Shown piece after piece: positions 50,279-58,519 of a DNA stretch of 64,000 nucleotides. Numbering within the stretch: position 1 is the stretch's first letter; each line of letters begins with the position of its first letter. The DNA lies in NCBI RefSeq assembly GCF_022448905.1, contig NZ_JAKVCW010000017.1, positions 1 through 64,000 of the forward strand, given 5' to 3'. Both the position numbers and the translations under genes were made by a program. The notes under the pieces are model-generated. The model saw only the letters and a list, made by a program, of their open reading frames with translations, had not been told where the DNA came from and ran no database searches. The stretch is from Shimia sp. GTDB lineage: Bacteria; Pseudomonadota; Alphaproteobacteria; Rhodobacterales; Rhodobacteraceae.

Positions 50279-51385
50279 TTAGGTGATCTCCGACATCTCG
50301 ACGGATCGCTTCTCTTGGATGGAGGTTTGCGCCGCGATGCCCATCAGGACAGCCATTTTGCCGTCGGTCAAGCTCACCTCGGGTGTGGACCGCTCACCGC
50401 GCACCAATTCCAGGAAATATTTGTGCTGATAAAAGGTTGAGCCGTTGTGGTCGCCAGCATCGAGGATGTCCGGGTCCACAGGGATCTCTTTTTCAACGGG
50501 ACCTTTGGGCGCACGCGGAGACAGGATGAGCTTGGGGGTGGGCGCGGCGCCAAGATGTGCAGGCCAGAAACGGCCTGGTCCGGGGACCAGCGCCTCGATT
50601 TTGCCTTTGGGGCCGACTGCCGCGATTTCTTCCTGATATTCGGCACCTTCGGCAAACATGCACAGTTCGAGCATCGCGCGGGCACCGTTATCGAAATCGA
50701 CGATGACATATCCATTGTCGAGAATGTCCGGCGCTTGCCCGTCATAGAGTTCGTCCAGATGGTTCGCGTCCTGCCCGCCCGAGGCCATCACGCGCACCGG
50801 CTCTGATCCAAGCGTCAGGCGCATGAGATCAAAGAAGTGGCAGCACTTTTCCACAAATGTCCCGCCGGATTTGGCGTTGAAACGGTTCCAGTCATCGACC
50901 TTTTCAAGAAAGGGAAACCGGTGTTCACGGATGGTCAGCATTTTGATGCCGCCGGTGACATCTGCTGCGTTTTTTAGGAACGCCGCGACCGGCGGCATAT
51001 AGCGGTACTCCATCGCAACCCAGGCCGGGGCGGGATAGCTGGCGATGAACGCGTCGATTTGGGCCAGATCTTGCGGATCGGTGTACAACGGTTTCTCGAC
51101 AAGGATGGGCAAAGGACGGAGCTGGGCGATCTCTTGCAGCTGGGCTACATGGCAGAAATTCGGGCTGGCGATCAGCAGGCAGTCCAGAGTGTCTACGGCC
51201 AGCAGTTCTTCCAGGCTGTCAACAAACCGCGCATCGGGCGCGAAACGCGCGCTCTCCGTGCGCATTTGGGCGTTGGGTTCGAAGATGGCCCCAACTTCCG
51301 TGTTCGGGAGGAGTGCAATGTTGCGCAGGTGTTCTTGCCCCATCATGCCGCAGCCGATGATCCCGTAGGTGGTGGGTTTCGTCAT
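50279..51385 (-). CDS. Gfo/Idh/MocA-family protein of the sulfoquinovose cluster, possible NAD-dependent sulfoquinovosidase
   Basis: 368 residues. Rossmann segment GIIGCGMMGQEHLRN, EKP lysine (VEKPLYTDPQDL) near residue 100, and FVEKCCHFFDLMRL in the substrate domain. Its last codons lie beside a GntR gene that is divergent from smoC-smoB-smoA. Oxidative sulfoquinovose clusters usually carry a GH31 sulfoquinovosidase to release sulfoquinovose from its glycosides; none is here. NAD-dependent sulfoquinovosidases with this fold are known (GH188), so this gene may fill that step. A sugar dehydrogenase remains possible. Confidence 0.75.
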   Translation of the reverse strand: MTKPTTYGIIGCGMMGQEHLRNIALLPNTEVGAIFEPNAQMRTESARFAPDARFVDSLEELLAVDTLDCLLIASPNFCHVAQLQEIAQLRPLPILVEKPLYTDPQDLAQIDAFIASYPAPAWVAMEYRYMPPVAAFLKNAADVTGGIKMLTIREHRFPFLEKVDDWNRFNAKSGGTFVEKCCHFFDLMRLTLGSEPVRVMASGGQDANHLDELYDGQAPDILDNGYVIVDFDNGARAMLELCMFAEGAEYQEEIAAVGPKGKIEALVPGPGRFWPAHLGAAPTPKLILSPRAPKGPVEKEIPVDPDILDAGDHNGSTFYQHKYFLELVRGERSTPEVSLTDGKMAVLMGIAAQTSIQEKRSVEMSEIT

Positions 51386-51393
51386 AGTGCCTC

Positions 51394-52104
51394 CTAAGTC
51401 AGGCGTTGGATGTAGATAGAGTGTTCCGGGTCAAACCAGGTGCGGGAAAACTCGACTGGGGCGGTGGCTTGCGACCAACTCAGGCGTTCGATGTAGCCTG
51501 AAACTGCCCCCGGCTTCTGTCCAAATGTCTCTGGCGCCCAGTCTGGCACGTGCCCGATGGAGACGCGGTCTTCGGCGCGGCGAATCCAGAAGCCGAGCTG
51601 TTTTTGATAATAGTGGTAAAGTGATTCCGACAGTTTTGCCGGGTCCACTTTGCCTGCGTCGCCGTCTAGCCAGATTTCTTCGACGGCGATCACAACCTCG
51701 TCCAGATACCGCAACCTGCGAATCCGTGTGCCGTGATTCGACGTGCCAAATGTTGGGAGGTCGACCGGCTTCTCCATGCCATGCACCGAGAGGATGTCTG
51801 CGGTTGGCAATCCGCCACCCTCGGGCAACTCCAATCGGAACATGGAGTAAACGCTGCGTCCGCTTTGCGTAGCACGCACGTAGTTGCCTGACCCTTGAAC
51901 GCGCTCCAGCATGCCTTGCTTCTCCAGCTCGGCAAGAGATTTGCGCAATGTACGCACGGTGGTTCCGTATTGCTTGGCAAGCTCGCGTTCAGGCGGCAAG
52001 CGCTCTCCGTCCACCAGACGGCCCGCCGCGATCTCGCGGATCAGGGTTTCGCTGATCTGCAAATAGAGCGGCAAGGCCGTGCTGGAGAGGTCTGGATTTG
52101 ACAT
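51394..52104 (-). CDS. GntR-family regulator (HutC/UTRA type)
   Basis: 236 residues. Winged HTH at ~10-75 (GERLPPERELAKQYGTTVRTLRKSL) and a UTRA ligand domain from ~95 to the end. It is divergent from the sulfoquinovose monooxygenase gene and 8 bp upstream of the Gfo/Idh gene. Characterised sulfo-SMO clusters also use a GntR-type regulator, so it likely represses both divergent units until a sulfoquinovose-related ligand binds. Confidence 0.86.
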   Translation of the reverse strand: MSNPDLSSTALPLYLQISETLIREIAAGRLVDGERLPPERELAKQYGTTVRTLRKSLAELEKQGMLERVQGSGNYVRATQSGRSVYSMFRLELPEGGGLPTADILSVHGMEKPVDLPTFGTSNHGTRIRRLRYLDEVVIAVEEIWLDGDAGKVDPAKLSESLYHYYQKQLGFWIRRAEDRVSIGHVPDWAPETFGQKPGAVSGYIERLSWSQATAPVEFSRTWFDPEHSIYIQRLT

Positions 52105-52131
52105 GGATCATCTCGAAAAATTGATACACCA

Positions 52132-52145
52132 TTGATCTACATCAA
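52132..52145. promoter_or_regulatory. Candidate GntR operator upstream of smoC
   Basis: TTGAT-CTAC-ATCAA is an imperfect palindrome in the 91-bp divergent gap; additional TTGAT (52121) and ATCAA (52157) half-sites flank it. Confidence 0.35.
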
Positions 52146-52195
52146 ATCGCAGTTTAATCAAGAGGTAAGGAGAACGAGATTTTGGGAGGAACTCG

Positions 52196-53350
52196 ATGAC
52201 CGTCGTACCGGTGACATCAGCTGATCTGGATGCTGTGGAAGTGTCGTGGTTTGCCGCGCTGTGTTCAGACGATTACCAGTTCCTTGGCGTGCCAGATGGC
52301 GATCTGCGGTCGTCCTGGGCGCATAGCTCAAACATCGTGAAAGAAGCTGAGGCTCAAGGGTTTCGCAACATTTTGTGCCCGTCTTCTTATCAAGTGGGGC
52401 AGGACACGCTGAGCTTCGTGGCGGGTTGCGCACCGATCACCAGCAAGATCAACTTGCTGGCCGCCGTGCGCTGTGGCGAGATGCAGCCGATCATGCTGGC
52501 GCGTACGCTGGCGACGTTGGACCACATGTTGGAAGGTCGGCTGACCGTGAACATCATCTCGTCCGACTTTCCCGGTGAAAAGGCCGAGAGCAGCTATCGC
52601 TACCAGCGCTCGCGGGAAGTTGTCGAAATTCTGAAGCAGGCTTGGACCCAGGGTGAGATCAACCACGAAGGTGAGGTCTACAACTTCCAGGGCCTGACAA
52701 CCGATCCTGTGGTTCCGTATCAGACTGGCGGACCTCTGCTCTACTTTGGTGGCTATTCGCCGGATGCGTTGGAACTCTGCGGGCAGCATTGCGATGTGTA
52801 TCTGATGTGGCCGGAGAAGATGGACGAACTGGCCGGGCGCATGAAGGCGGTGAACGCGGTGGCGGAACGCTATGGCCGGACCCTCGATTACGGCCTGCGC
52901 GTGCATGTGATTGTCCGGGACACCGAGGCCGAAGCCCGTGAATATGCCGACTACATTGTGTCTAAACTCGATGACGAGCAGGGGCGCGCCATCCGTGAAC
53001 GTGCGCTGGACGCGAAATCTCTGGGCGTGTCGCATCAGGCGAAAAACCGCGATGTGGCCGACGATGATGGCTTCATTGAGCCGCATCTCTGGACCGGCGT
53101 GGGCCGGGCGCGATCTGGTTGTGGCGCGGCACTGGTCGGGTCAACCGATCAGGTTTTGTCCAAGCTTGAAGCCTATAAGAAGATGGGGATGCGGGCCTTT
53201 GTTCTGTCTGGCTATCCGCATGTGGACGAGGCCAAGCATTTTGGCGCCCGCGTGATGCCGCATCTCAACACTGTATCGCTGCCGCATGCCTATGGGCGCG
53301 TGCCAGCTTCCACGCCGCAGACCCCCCTTGGTATTGGAGAACGCCGCTGA
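52196..53350 (+). CDS. smoC: Sulfoquinovose monooxygenase (LLM-class flavin-dependent)
   Basis: 384 residues, alkanesulfonate-monooxygenase (SsuD-like) family. Residues VEVSWFAALCSDDYQFLG and the central NIISSDFPGEKAE with RSREVVEILKQAW are typical of the group. With FMNH2 and oxygen it cleaves the C-S bond of sulfoquinovose to give 6-oxo-glucose and sulfite. The gene order monooxygenase, aldo-keto reductase, flavin reductase with overlapping ends matches the oxidative sulfo-SMO pathway characterised in Agrobacterium. GGGAGGA precedes the ATG. A general alkanesulfonate monooxygenase is the alternative, less likely given the partners. Confidence 0.82.
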   Translation: MTVVPVTSADLDAVEVSWFAALCSDDYQFLGVPDGDLRSSWAHSSNIVKEAEAQGFRNILCPSSYQVGQDTLSFVAGCAPITSKINLLAAVRCGEMQPIMLARTLATLDHMLEGRLTVNIISSDFPGEKAESSYRYQRSREVVEILKQAWTQGEINHEGEVYNFQGLTTDPVVPYQTGGPLLYFGGYSPDALELCGQHCDVYLMWPEKMDELAGRMKAVNAVAERYGRTLDYGLRVHVIVRDTEAEAREYADYIVSKLDDEQGRAIRERALDAKSLGVSHQAKNRDVADDDGFIEPHLWTGVGRARSGCGAALVGSTDQVLSKLEAYKKMGMRAFVLSGYPHVDEAKHFGARVMPHLNTVSLPHAYGRVPASTPQTPLGIGERR

Positions 53351-54240
53351 TGAACCGTGTCGAAATCGCAAACGGGCTGAGCTTCAGCCGTCTGGTGTAT
53401 GGCATGTGGCGTGTGGCCGATGATGCGGACACGTCGCCAGAATACGTAGAAGCAAAAATCCAAGCCTGTCTGGATCAGGGGATCACGACCTTTGATCAGG
53501 CGGACATCTATGGTGACTACGGGGCCGAAGCGGTGCTGGGCGGGGCGCTAAAAGCCAACCCGGCGTTGCGCAATCAGATCGAGATTGTGACCAAGTGCGA
53601 TATCGTCGCGCCCATCGGGATTTATGCCGACAAGCCGGTCAAATACTACGACACCTCGCGCGCGCACATCGAAGCCTCAGTGAACCGGTCTCTGAGTGAG
53701 ATGGGGGTGGATCATGTGGATCTTCTGTTGATCCACCGCCCCGACCCTTTGATGGATCACAACGAAACCGGCGCGGCGCTGGATGATCTGGTGGCGTCAG
53801 GCAAGGTGCGCTCCGTCGGCGTCTCCAACTTCCGCCCCTGGGACTGGAAGCTTTTGCAGTCGGCGATGAAGACGCCGCTGGCCACCAACCAAATCGAGAT
53901 TTCACTGGCGGAACTGTCCCCGTTCACAAATGGGGATTTGGCCTTCCATCAACAGCATGACCAGCCTGTCATGGCATGGTCGCCGCTTGGTGGCGGCAGC
54001 CTGATGACCGGAACAGGGGATGTGGCGGATCGTTTGGATCGTATTGCGGCAGAGCAGGGCGTGGATCGCGCCGCTGTGGCCGTGGCGTTCCTGTTGCGCC
54101 ACCCAACCCGTATCCTGCCGGTTCTGGGCACCAACAACCTTGATCGAATCAAGATGATTTCGGACGCGGAGAAGGTCACACTGGACCGCGAAACCTGGTT
54201 CTCTCTCTACGAAGCCGCGCTCGGCAAGGAGGTCCCATGA
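53350..54240 (+). CDS. smoB: 6-oxo-glucose reductase, aldo-keto reductase family
   Basis: 296 residues, YdhF-type aldo-keto reductase. Starts ELSR-like (LSFSRLVYGMWRVADDADTS), catalytic Asp and Tyr in TTFDQADIYGDYGAE, Lys in EIVTKCD and His in LLIHRPDPLMD; cofactor loop near GVSNFRPWDW and C-terminal VLGTNNLDRI. It reduces 6-oxo-glucose to glucose with NADPH in the sulfo-SMO pathway. Start shares one base with the smoC stop (TGATG), and its end overlaps smoA by 4 bp. Its sequence strongly recalls SmoB, which anchors the pathway call. Confidence 0.85.
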   Translation: MNRVEIANGLSFSRLVYGMWRVADDADTSPEYVEAKIQACLDQGITTFDQADIYGDYGAEAVLGGALKANPALRNQIEIVTKCDIVAPIGIYADKPVKYYDTSRAHIEASVNRSLSEMGVDHVDLLLIHRPDPLMDHNETGAALDDLVASGKVRSVGVSNFRPWDWKLLQSAMKTPLATNQIEISLAELSPFTNGDLAFHQQHDQPVMAWSPLGGGSLMTGTGDVADRLDRIAAEQGVDRAAVAVAFLLRHPTRILPVLGTNNLDRIKMISDAEKVTLDRETWFSLYEAALGKEVP

Positions 54241-54764
54241 TGTCTGCTCACACTGTCGGGGGAAAGCTCAGCTTTGTGCCCGACCCGAACAACACACGGC
54301 TGCTGCGTGACGCGTTTGGACGGTTTGCCACCGGGGTGACCATTGTCACGGCCGCATCGGAAAACGGTCCGGTGGCGATCACCGCGAACAGTTTTTCCTC
54401 GGTGTCATTGACCCCGCCTCTGGTGCTGTGGTCCCCTGACAAGAACTCGCGCCGGTTTCCGCATTTTGAGCGCGCAACCCATTATGCGATCCATGTGCTG
54501 TCGGCCGAACAGGACGATCTTTGCTGGACGGTGGCCAAAGATGCCTTTGGCTTGGCGGATGTCGCGCACCAGGTGAACGATTGGGGCGTGCCTATTTTGG
54601 ACAATTGTCTTGCGCGGTTCGAGTGCACTCGCTCTGCGATTTACGAAGGCGGCGATCACGCGATTGTTCTTGGACATGTTGACCGCGCAACCATGCGTGA
54701 AGACGGAGATGCACTGACTTTCTACAAGGGCCAAATGGGCCAGATTGCCGCCGTAAAACAATAA
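54237..54764 (+). CDS. smoA: Flavin reductase (FMN reductase partner of the monooxygenase)
   Basis: 175 residues, flavin_reduct family. RDAFGRFATGVTIVTA and ITANSFSSVSLTPPLVLWSPDK near residues 20-65 are the flavin-binding signature; GDHAIVLGHVDR is near the C-terminus. It supplies FMNH2 to SmoC. ATGA overlap with smoB shows translational coupling. Confidence 0.88.
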   Translation: MMSAHTVGGKLSFVPDPNNTRLLRDAFGRFATGVTIVTAASENGPVAITANSFSSVSLTPPLVLWSPDKNSRRFPHFERATHYAIHVLSAEQDDLCWTVAKDAFGLADVAHQVNDWGVPILDNCLARFECTRSAIYEGGDHAIVLGHVDRATMREDGDALTFYKGQMGQIAAVKQ

Positions 54765-54776
54765 GATCGGCGGCCT

Positions 54777-54799
54777 GCATTCTGAAGAGGACAGAATGC
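54777..54799 (+). other. Intercistronic hairpin between smoA and the TRAP genes
   Basis: GCATTCTG and CAGAATGC form an 8-bp stem with a 7-nt loop in the 57-bp gap. No T tract. It probably allows differential expression of enzymes and transporter. Confidence 0.5.
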
Positions 54800-54821
54800 T
54801 AAACGGGAGGAGAAGAACACG

Positions 54822-55412
54822 ATGAAGGCAGTCTTTGCTGTCTTGAATCTGTTGCGTCCACTGAACTCCGGACTGTTGGCAGTCGGGCGTTGGCTGGGCG
54901 TATTCGCCATTGGCGTGATGGTCGCGGCGATCCTGATCCAAGTGTTTTTTCGCTATGTGTTGGGTAGCGCATTGCCCTGGCCCGACGAGGCGGCACGCTT
55001 CTTCATGTTGTGGATGACGGGCCTGATGGCGCCCACAGCGTTCCGCAATGGGGGCTTTGTGGCGATCGACTTCATTGATGCGGTGATCAAAGGCAAGGCG
55101 ATGCATCTTCTGCAGTTTGCCCTGCTGTTGATCAGCCTGACCGTGCTGATCGTCGGGGCGCAGATCGGCTACAAAGAGGTCACCGGGCTTGGGGGGCGTT
55201 TCGCCACCGCGTCACTGTATCTGCCGACGTCTCTGACGTTTGACGAATGGTACCGGATCCCGCGCAGTTGGATGATGCTGTCCCTTCTGGTGGGCATCGT
55301 GTTGTTGATCCTGGTGAACATCGAGCTGTTGTTGGAGCGCTTTGTCCGGCTCCTGGGCATGGGGGACCGCCTGCCAGCGCGGTCAGGCCTGACAATCGGA
55401 GGGTCTGAGTAA
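54822..55412 (+). CDS. TRAP transporter small permease (DctQ type)
   Basis: 196 residues with four hydrophobic helices (about 20-45, 60-80, 95-115 and 155-180) and the DctQ-like segment QVFFRYVLGSALPWPDEAARFFMLW. Its stop overlaps the large permease start. In sulfo-SMO clusters of Rhizobiales an ABC importer is used; here a TRAP system takes that place. Confidence 0.88.
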   Translation: MKAVFAVLNLLRPLNSGLLAVGRWLGVFAIGVMVAAILIQVFFRYVLGSALPWPDEAARFFMLWMTGLMAPTAFRNGGFVAIDFIDAVIKGKAMHLLQFALLLISLTVLIVGAQIGYKEVTGLGGRFATASLYLPTSLTFDEWYRIPRSWMMLSLLVGIVLLILVNIELLLERFVRLLGMGDRLPARSGLTIGGSE

Positions 55413-56881
55413 TGCTGATCTGGTTCCTTCCGCTGTTTCTGTTCCTTCTTTTGGTGGGGCTGCCGGTGTTTTTCTGCCTGCTGGCTGCGCCCGGCGCGTT
55501 GCTTTGGCTCAACGGGCAAGAGCGCGACATCACGTTGTTGTACCGCAACCTTTACAATGGCATGGACAGCTTCCCCCTGATGGCCATCCCGTTTTTCATG
55601 TTGGCGGGCGAGTTGATGAACCGGGGCGGGATCACCGTGCGTCTGGTTGAGTTCTCCCAAGCTTTGATGGGCCATTTGCGGGGCGGGCTTGCGCAGGTGA
55701 ACATCCTGTCGTCGATCCTGTTTGCCGGGCTGTCGGGTTCGGCGGTCGCAGACACTTCTGCGCTTGGTTCCATGCTGATCCCGGCGATGGAGCGTGAAGG
55801 CTACACCCGGAAATTTGCTGCCGCCGTGACCGCTGCGAGTTCTGTTATTGGGCCGATCATTCCACCCTCAGGCATCATGATCATCTACGCCTACGTTATG
55901 GGCGAAAGCGTTGCCGCGTTGTTCCTGGCGGGCATTGTCCCGGGCATTTTGGTGGGCGTTGGCCTAATGGTGATGGTCCGCGTCATGGCCGACAAATACG
56001 ATCTGCCCGCGGCGCGCCGTGTCACGTTTGAGAACGTCGAGATCGGCGGTTTGGAAAGCTGGGTGTCTTTTGGGCTTGTGCGGCTGAACCTCGGGCTTTT
56101 GCTGGTGCAATTTGCCCCGGCAGCTGACACAACCCTGTCCAAATGGCTGACCTTCCTCGGTGCGGTGCTTCTGGCGCATGGATTGATGCTCGGATTGCGC
56201 CGTGTGGTCAGCCCCGAATTCCGCATTGTCTGCAAGCGCGCGGTGGTGCCACTGCAGACGCCAATCCTGATCCTTGGCGGTATTTTGGCCGGTGTGTTCA
56301 CACCGACAGAGGCCGCCGCTGTCGCAGTTGCCTATGCGCTGTTGGTTGGGTTCCTGGTGCTGCGGACCATGAAGTTGAAAGACTTGCCGGAGGTTTTCAC
56401 TCGGGCCGGGATCACATCCGCCGTGGTGCTGCTGTTGGTGGGCGCGGCCATGTCGTTCAAAACAGTGGTCAGCCTCAGCCACGCGCCAGAAATTCTGGCC
56501 GAGTTCATTCTGACCTTGTCGGAGAACCCTCTGATCTTGCTGTTCCTGATCAACCTGCTGCTCTTCGTGGTGGGCATGTTTCTGGACGCGGGCCCCGCGA
56601 TCATCATTCTTGGCCCGATTTTGGCGCCGGTCTTTGAAGGGCTTGGGGTCGAGTCCGTGCACTTTGCCATCATCATGTGCGTAAACCTGACCGTGGGCTT
56701 GGCCACGCCCCCGATGGGGCTAGTGCTATTTGTCGCTGCCTCAGTCTCGCACGAGCGGGTGACGACCATCGCCAAAGCCATTCTGCCGTTCCTAGCGGTC
56801 GAGGTCGCTGTGATCTTCTTGATCACCTTTGTGCCTGAAATCTCTCTGACCATTCCGAAGCTAACGGGGTTCTTGAACTGA
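55412..56881 (+). CDS. TRAP transporter large permease (DctM type)
   Basis: 489 residues with about 12-14 membrane helices. Typical DctM features: FPLMAIPFFMLAGELMNRGG, LFAGLSGSAVADTSALGSM and ASSVIGPIIPPSGIMIIYAY in the first half and VNLTVGLATPPMGLVLFVA near the end. A central insertion of about 50 residues (around GGLESWVSFGLVRLNLGLLL) is present, somewhat longer than in short DctM proteins. Sodium-driven import of sulfoquinovose or its glycosides is inferred from context. Confidence 0.9.
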   Translation: MLIWFLPLFLFLLLVGLPVFFCLLAAPGALLWLNGQERDITLLYRNLYNGMDSFPLMAIPFFMLAGELMNRGGITVRLVEFSQALMGHLRGGLAQVNILSSILFAGLSGSAVADTSALGSMLIPAMEREGYTRKFAAAVTAASSVIGPIIPPSGIMIIYAYVMGESVAALFLAGIVPGILVGVGLMVMVRVMADKYDLPAARRVTFENVEIGGLESWVSFGLVRLNLGLLLVQFAPAADTTLSKWLTFLGAVLLAHGLMLGLRRVVSPEFRIVCKRAVVPLQTPILILGGILAGVFTPTEAAAVAVAYALLVGFLVLRTMKLKDLPEVFTRAGITSAVVLLLVGAAMSFKTVVSLSHAPEILAEFILTLSENPLILLFLINLLLFVVGMFLDAGPAIIILGPILAPVFEGLGVESVHFAIIMCVNLTVGLATPPMGLVLFVAASVSHERVTTIAKAILPFLAVEVAVIFLITFVPEISLTIPKLTGFLN

Positions 56882-56917
56882 TACCAAAAAAACGACGTGC
56901 AACAGGAGGAAACACGC

Positions 56918-57976
56918 ATGTTTATGAAACTGGCAAAGACGGTGGCACTGTCGGCCTTGATGGCTGGCACTGCGCTGACGGCGAGTGCGGCCGACTACAC
57001 AATCCGTGCAACGGCAAACTCGAATGAAAATGACGAGGACTATGACGGCCTTGTTGTCTTCAAAAACTATGTCGAAGCGGCCTCTAACGGCGCCATCGAA
57101 GTGGAGCTGTTTATCGGCACACAGTTGTGCTCCAACGGCGCCGAATGCCTTCAGGGCGTGGCCGATGGGTCCATTGACGTCTACATCTCGACCTCTGGTG
57201 GCGCGTCCGGCCTGTTCCCCTATGTGCAAGTTCTCGACCTGCCATATCTGATGGCGGACGACCGAATTGCGGAGCATGTCCTGTCTGGCGACTTCACCCG
57301 CAAAATGCGCGCGATGGCGTTGGAGGACAGCGGCGACGCAATCCGCCTGATGACCATCGGTAACACCGGTGGCTGGCGCAACTTTGCCAACACCAAACGT
57401 CGTGTGGCGGCACCTGCCGATATGGAAGGTCTGAAGATCCGGACCGTTGTGGCTGACCTGCCGCAGGAGCTTGTGAAAGCGCTGGGCGCGTCCCCTACGC
57501 CAATCCCATGGCCTGAACTGTTCACCAGCTTCCAGACTGGTGTTGTTGAAGGCTCCAAGAATGGCATCACCGACATCATGGGCATGAAGTTCCCAGATGC
57601 GGGCCTGCAGTATGTGACTTTGGATGGCCACGCTTACATGGGTGCGCTGTGGTGGATGTCGAACCAGACGTTCATGGACATGCCAGAAGACATGCGCCGC
57701 GTGGTGGTGGACGGGTTCTACGCCCTGCAACAGGCCACCTTTGCATCGCCAAAGCGTAAGTCGATCCAGGCCTATGAAGACTTCGTTGCCGGTGGCGGGG
57801 ACCTCTATGTTCCAACCCCTGCAGAGAAAGACGCGTTCAAGCAGGCGGCGTCCCCAGTTTATGACTGGTTCAAATCCAATGTTGCTCGTGGTGATGAGGT
57901 GTTCACCGCACTGACCGATGCTGTTGCCGCAGCAGAAGCAGACGTGAACGGCGCCCGTGATGCGGACCTGAACTAA
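56918..57976 (+). CDS. TRAP transporter substrate-binding protein (DctP type)
   Basis: 352 residues from the ATG at 56918, which follows CAGGAGGA; the frame opens at a GTG at 56897 that overlaps the ribosome site. Signal peptide of about 25 residues (cleavage near ASA-A). The conserved TRAP arginine is in GLKIRTVVADLPQELVKALG and a second family segment is WPELFTSFQTGVVEGSKNG. Binds the substrate for the two permease subunits; ligand presumably sulfoquinovose or sulfoquinovosyl glycerol. Confidence 0.88.
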   Translation: MFMKLAKTVALSALMAGTALTASAADYTIRATANSNENDEDYDGLVVFKNYVEAASNGAIEVELFIGTQLCSNGAECLQGVADGSIDVYISTSGGASGLFPYVQVLDLPYLMADDRIAEHVLSGDFTRKMRAMALEDSGDAIRLMTIGNTGGWRNFANTKRRVAAPADMEGLKIRTVVADLPQELVKALGASPTPIPWPELFTSFQTGVVEGSKNGITDIMGMKFPDAGLQYVTLDGHAYMGALWWMSNQTFMDMPEDMRRVVVDGFYALQQATFASPKRKSIQAYEDFVAGGGDLYVPTPAEKDAFKQAASPVYDWFKSNVARGDEVFTALTDAVAAAEADVNGARDADLN

Positions 57977-57980
57977 GCAC

Positions 57981-58016
57981 AAACGGCGCGAGGGGCAGTC
58001 CCTCGCGCCGTTTTTT
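57981..58016 (+). terminator. Rho-independent terminator ending the sulfoquinovose operon
   Basis: A 14-bp perfect stem, AAACGGCGCGAGGG against CCCTCGCGCCGTTT, around a 5-nt loop, followed by a T tract. Confidence 0.93.
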
Positions 58017-58027
58017 GTCCGGCATTT

Positions 58028-58519
58028 TTACCGGAACGGATACATCCACACGCGGTAGTCCTCGACCAGAATATGCGCTTTATCAATCTCTTCCTTGGTC
58101 ATTTTCTTCACAACCTCTTCAAGGCTGATCGCCGCGTCGGGGTCTCCGCCGATCGCCGACAGCGTGTACCACATATAGGCCCGCACCAAATCCGGCGCGG
58201 GCATGCCGCGCCCGACCTCATAGTACCAGCCAATTCCGGATTGCGCGCCGGGGTGGCCCTTCATGGCGCTGCGCAGATACCACTCAAACGCGCGTTGATC
58301 GTCGCGCTCAACGCCCAGCCCCATCGCATACATCACGCCGATCAATTCCTCGGCGTCGGCATTTCCCGACCGGGCTGCTGGCCACATCGCTTCACGCGCG
58401 GCCTCAAAATCCCCGGCCTCCATAAGATCGCGCGCGGCTTCGATTTCGGCGAGGCCAAATTGGGTCGTTCCCACGACCAACGCGGCCGCCAGAAGAAGCT
58501 TTTTTGTAGGGTGTCGCAT
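58028..58519 (-). CDS. Exported Sel1-repeat protein
   Basis: 163 residues. Signal peptide of about 24 residues (cleavage near GLA-E), then three Sel1-like repeats (ARSGNADAEELIGVMYAMG, AMKGHPGAQSGIGWYYEVG and a third after it). Probably a periplasmic protein-interaction scaffold. Its start overlaps that of the divergent cytochrome c peroxidase gene by 9 bp if the latter begins at 58511. No enzymatic domain. Confidence 0.82.
   Translation of the reverse strand: MRHPTKKLLLAAALVVGTTQFGLAEIEAARDLMEAGDFEAAREAMWPAARSGNADAEELIGVMYAMGLGVERDDQRAFEWYLRSAMKGHPGAQSGIGWYYEVGRGMPAPDLVRAYMWYTLSAIGGDPDAAISLEEVVKKMTKEEIDKAHILVEDYRVWMYPFR

Noticed and set aside
58073-58510. Upstream extension of the cytochrome c peroxidase frame
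   Set aside because: It runs antisense through the Sel1 gene and lacks any export signal; the signal-peptide-like segment begins at 58511.
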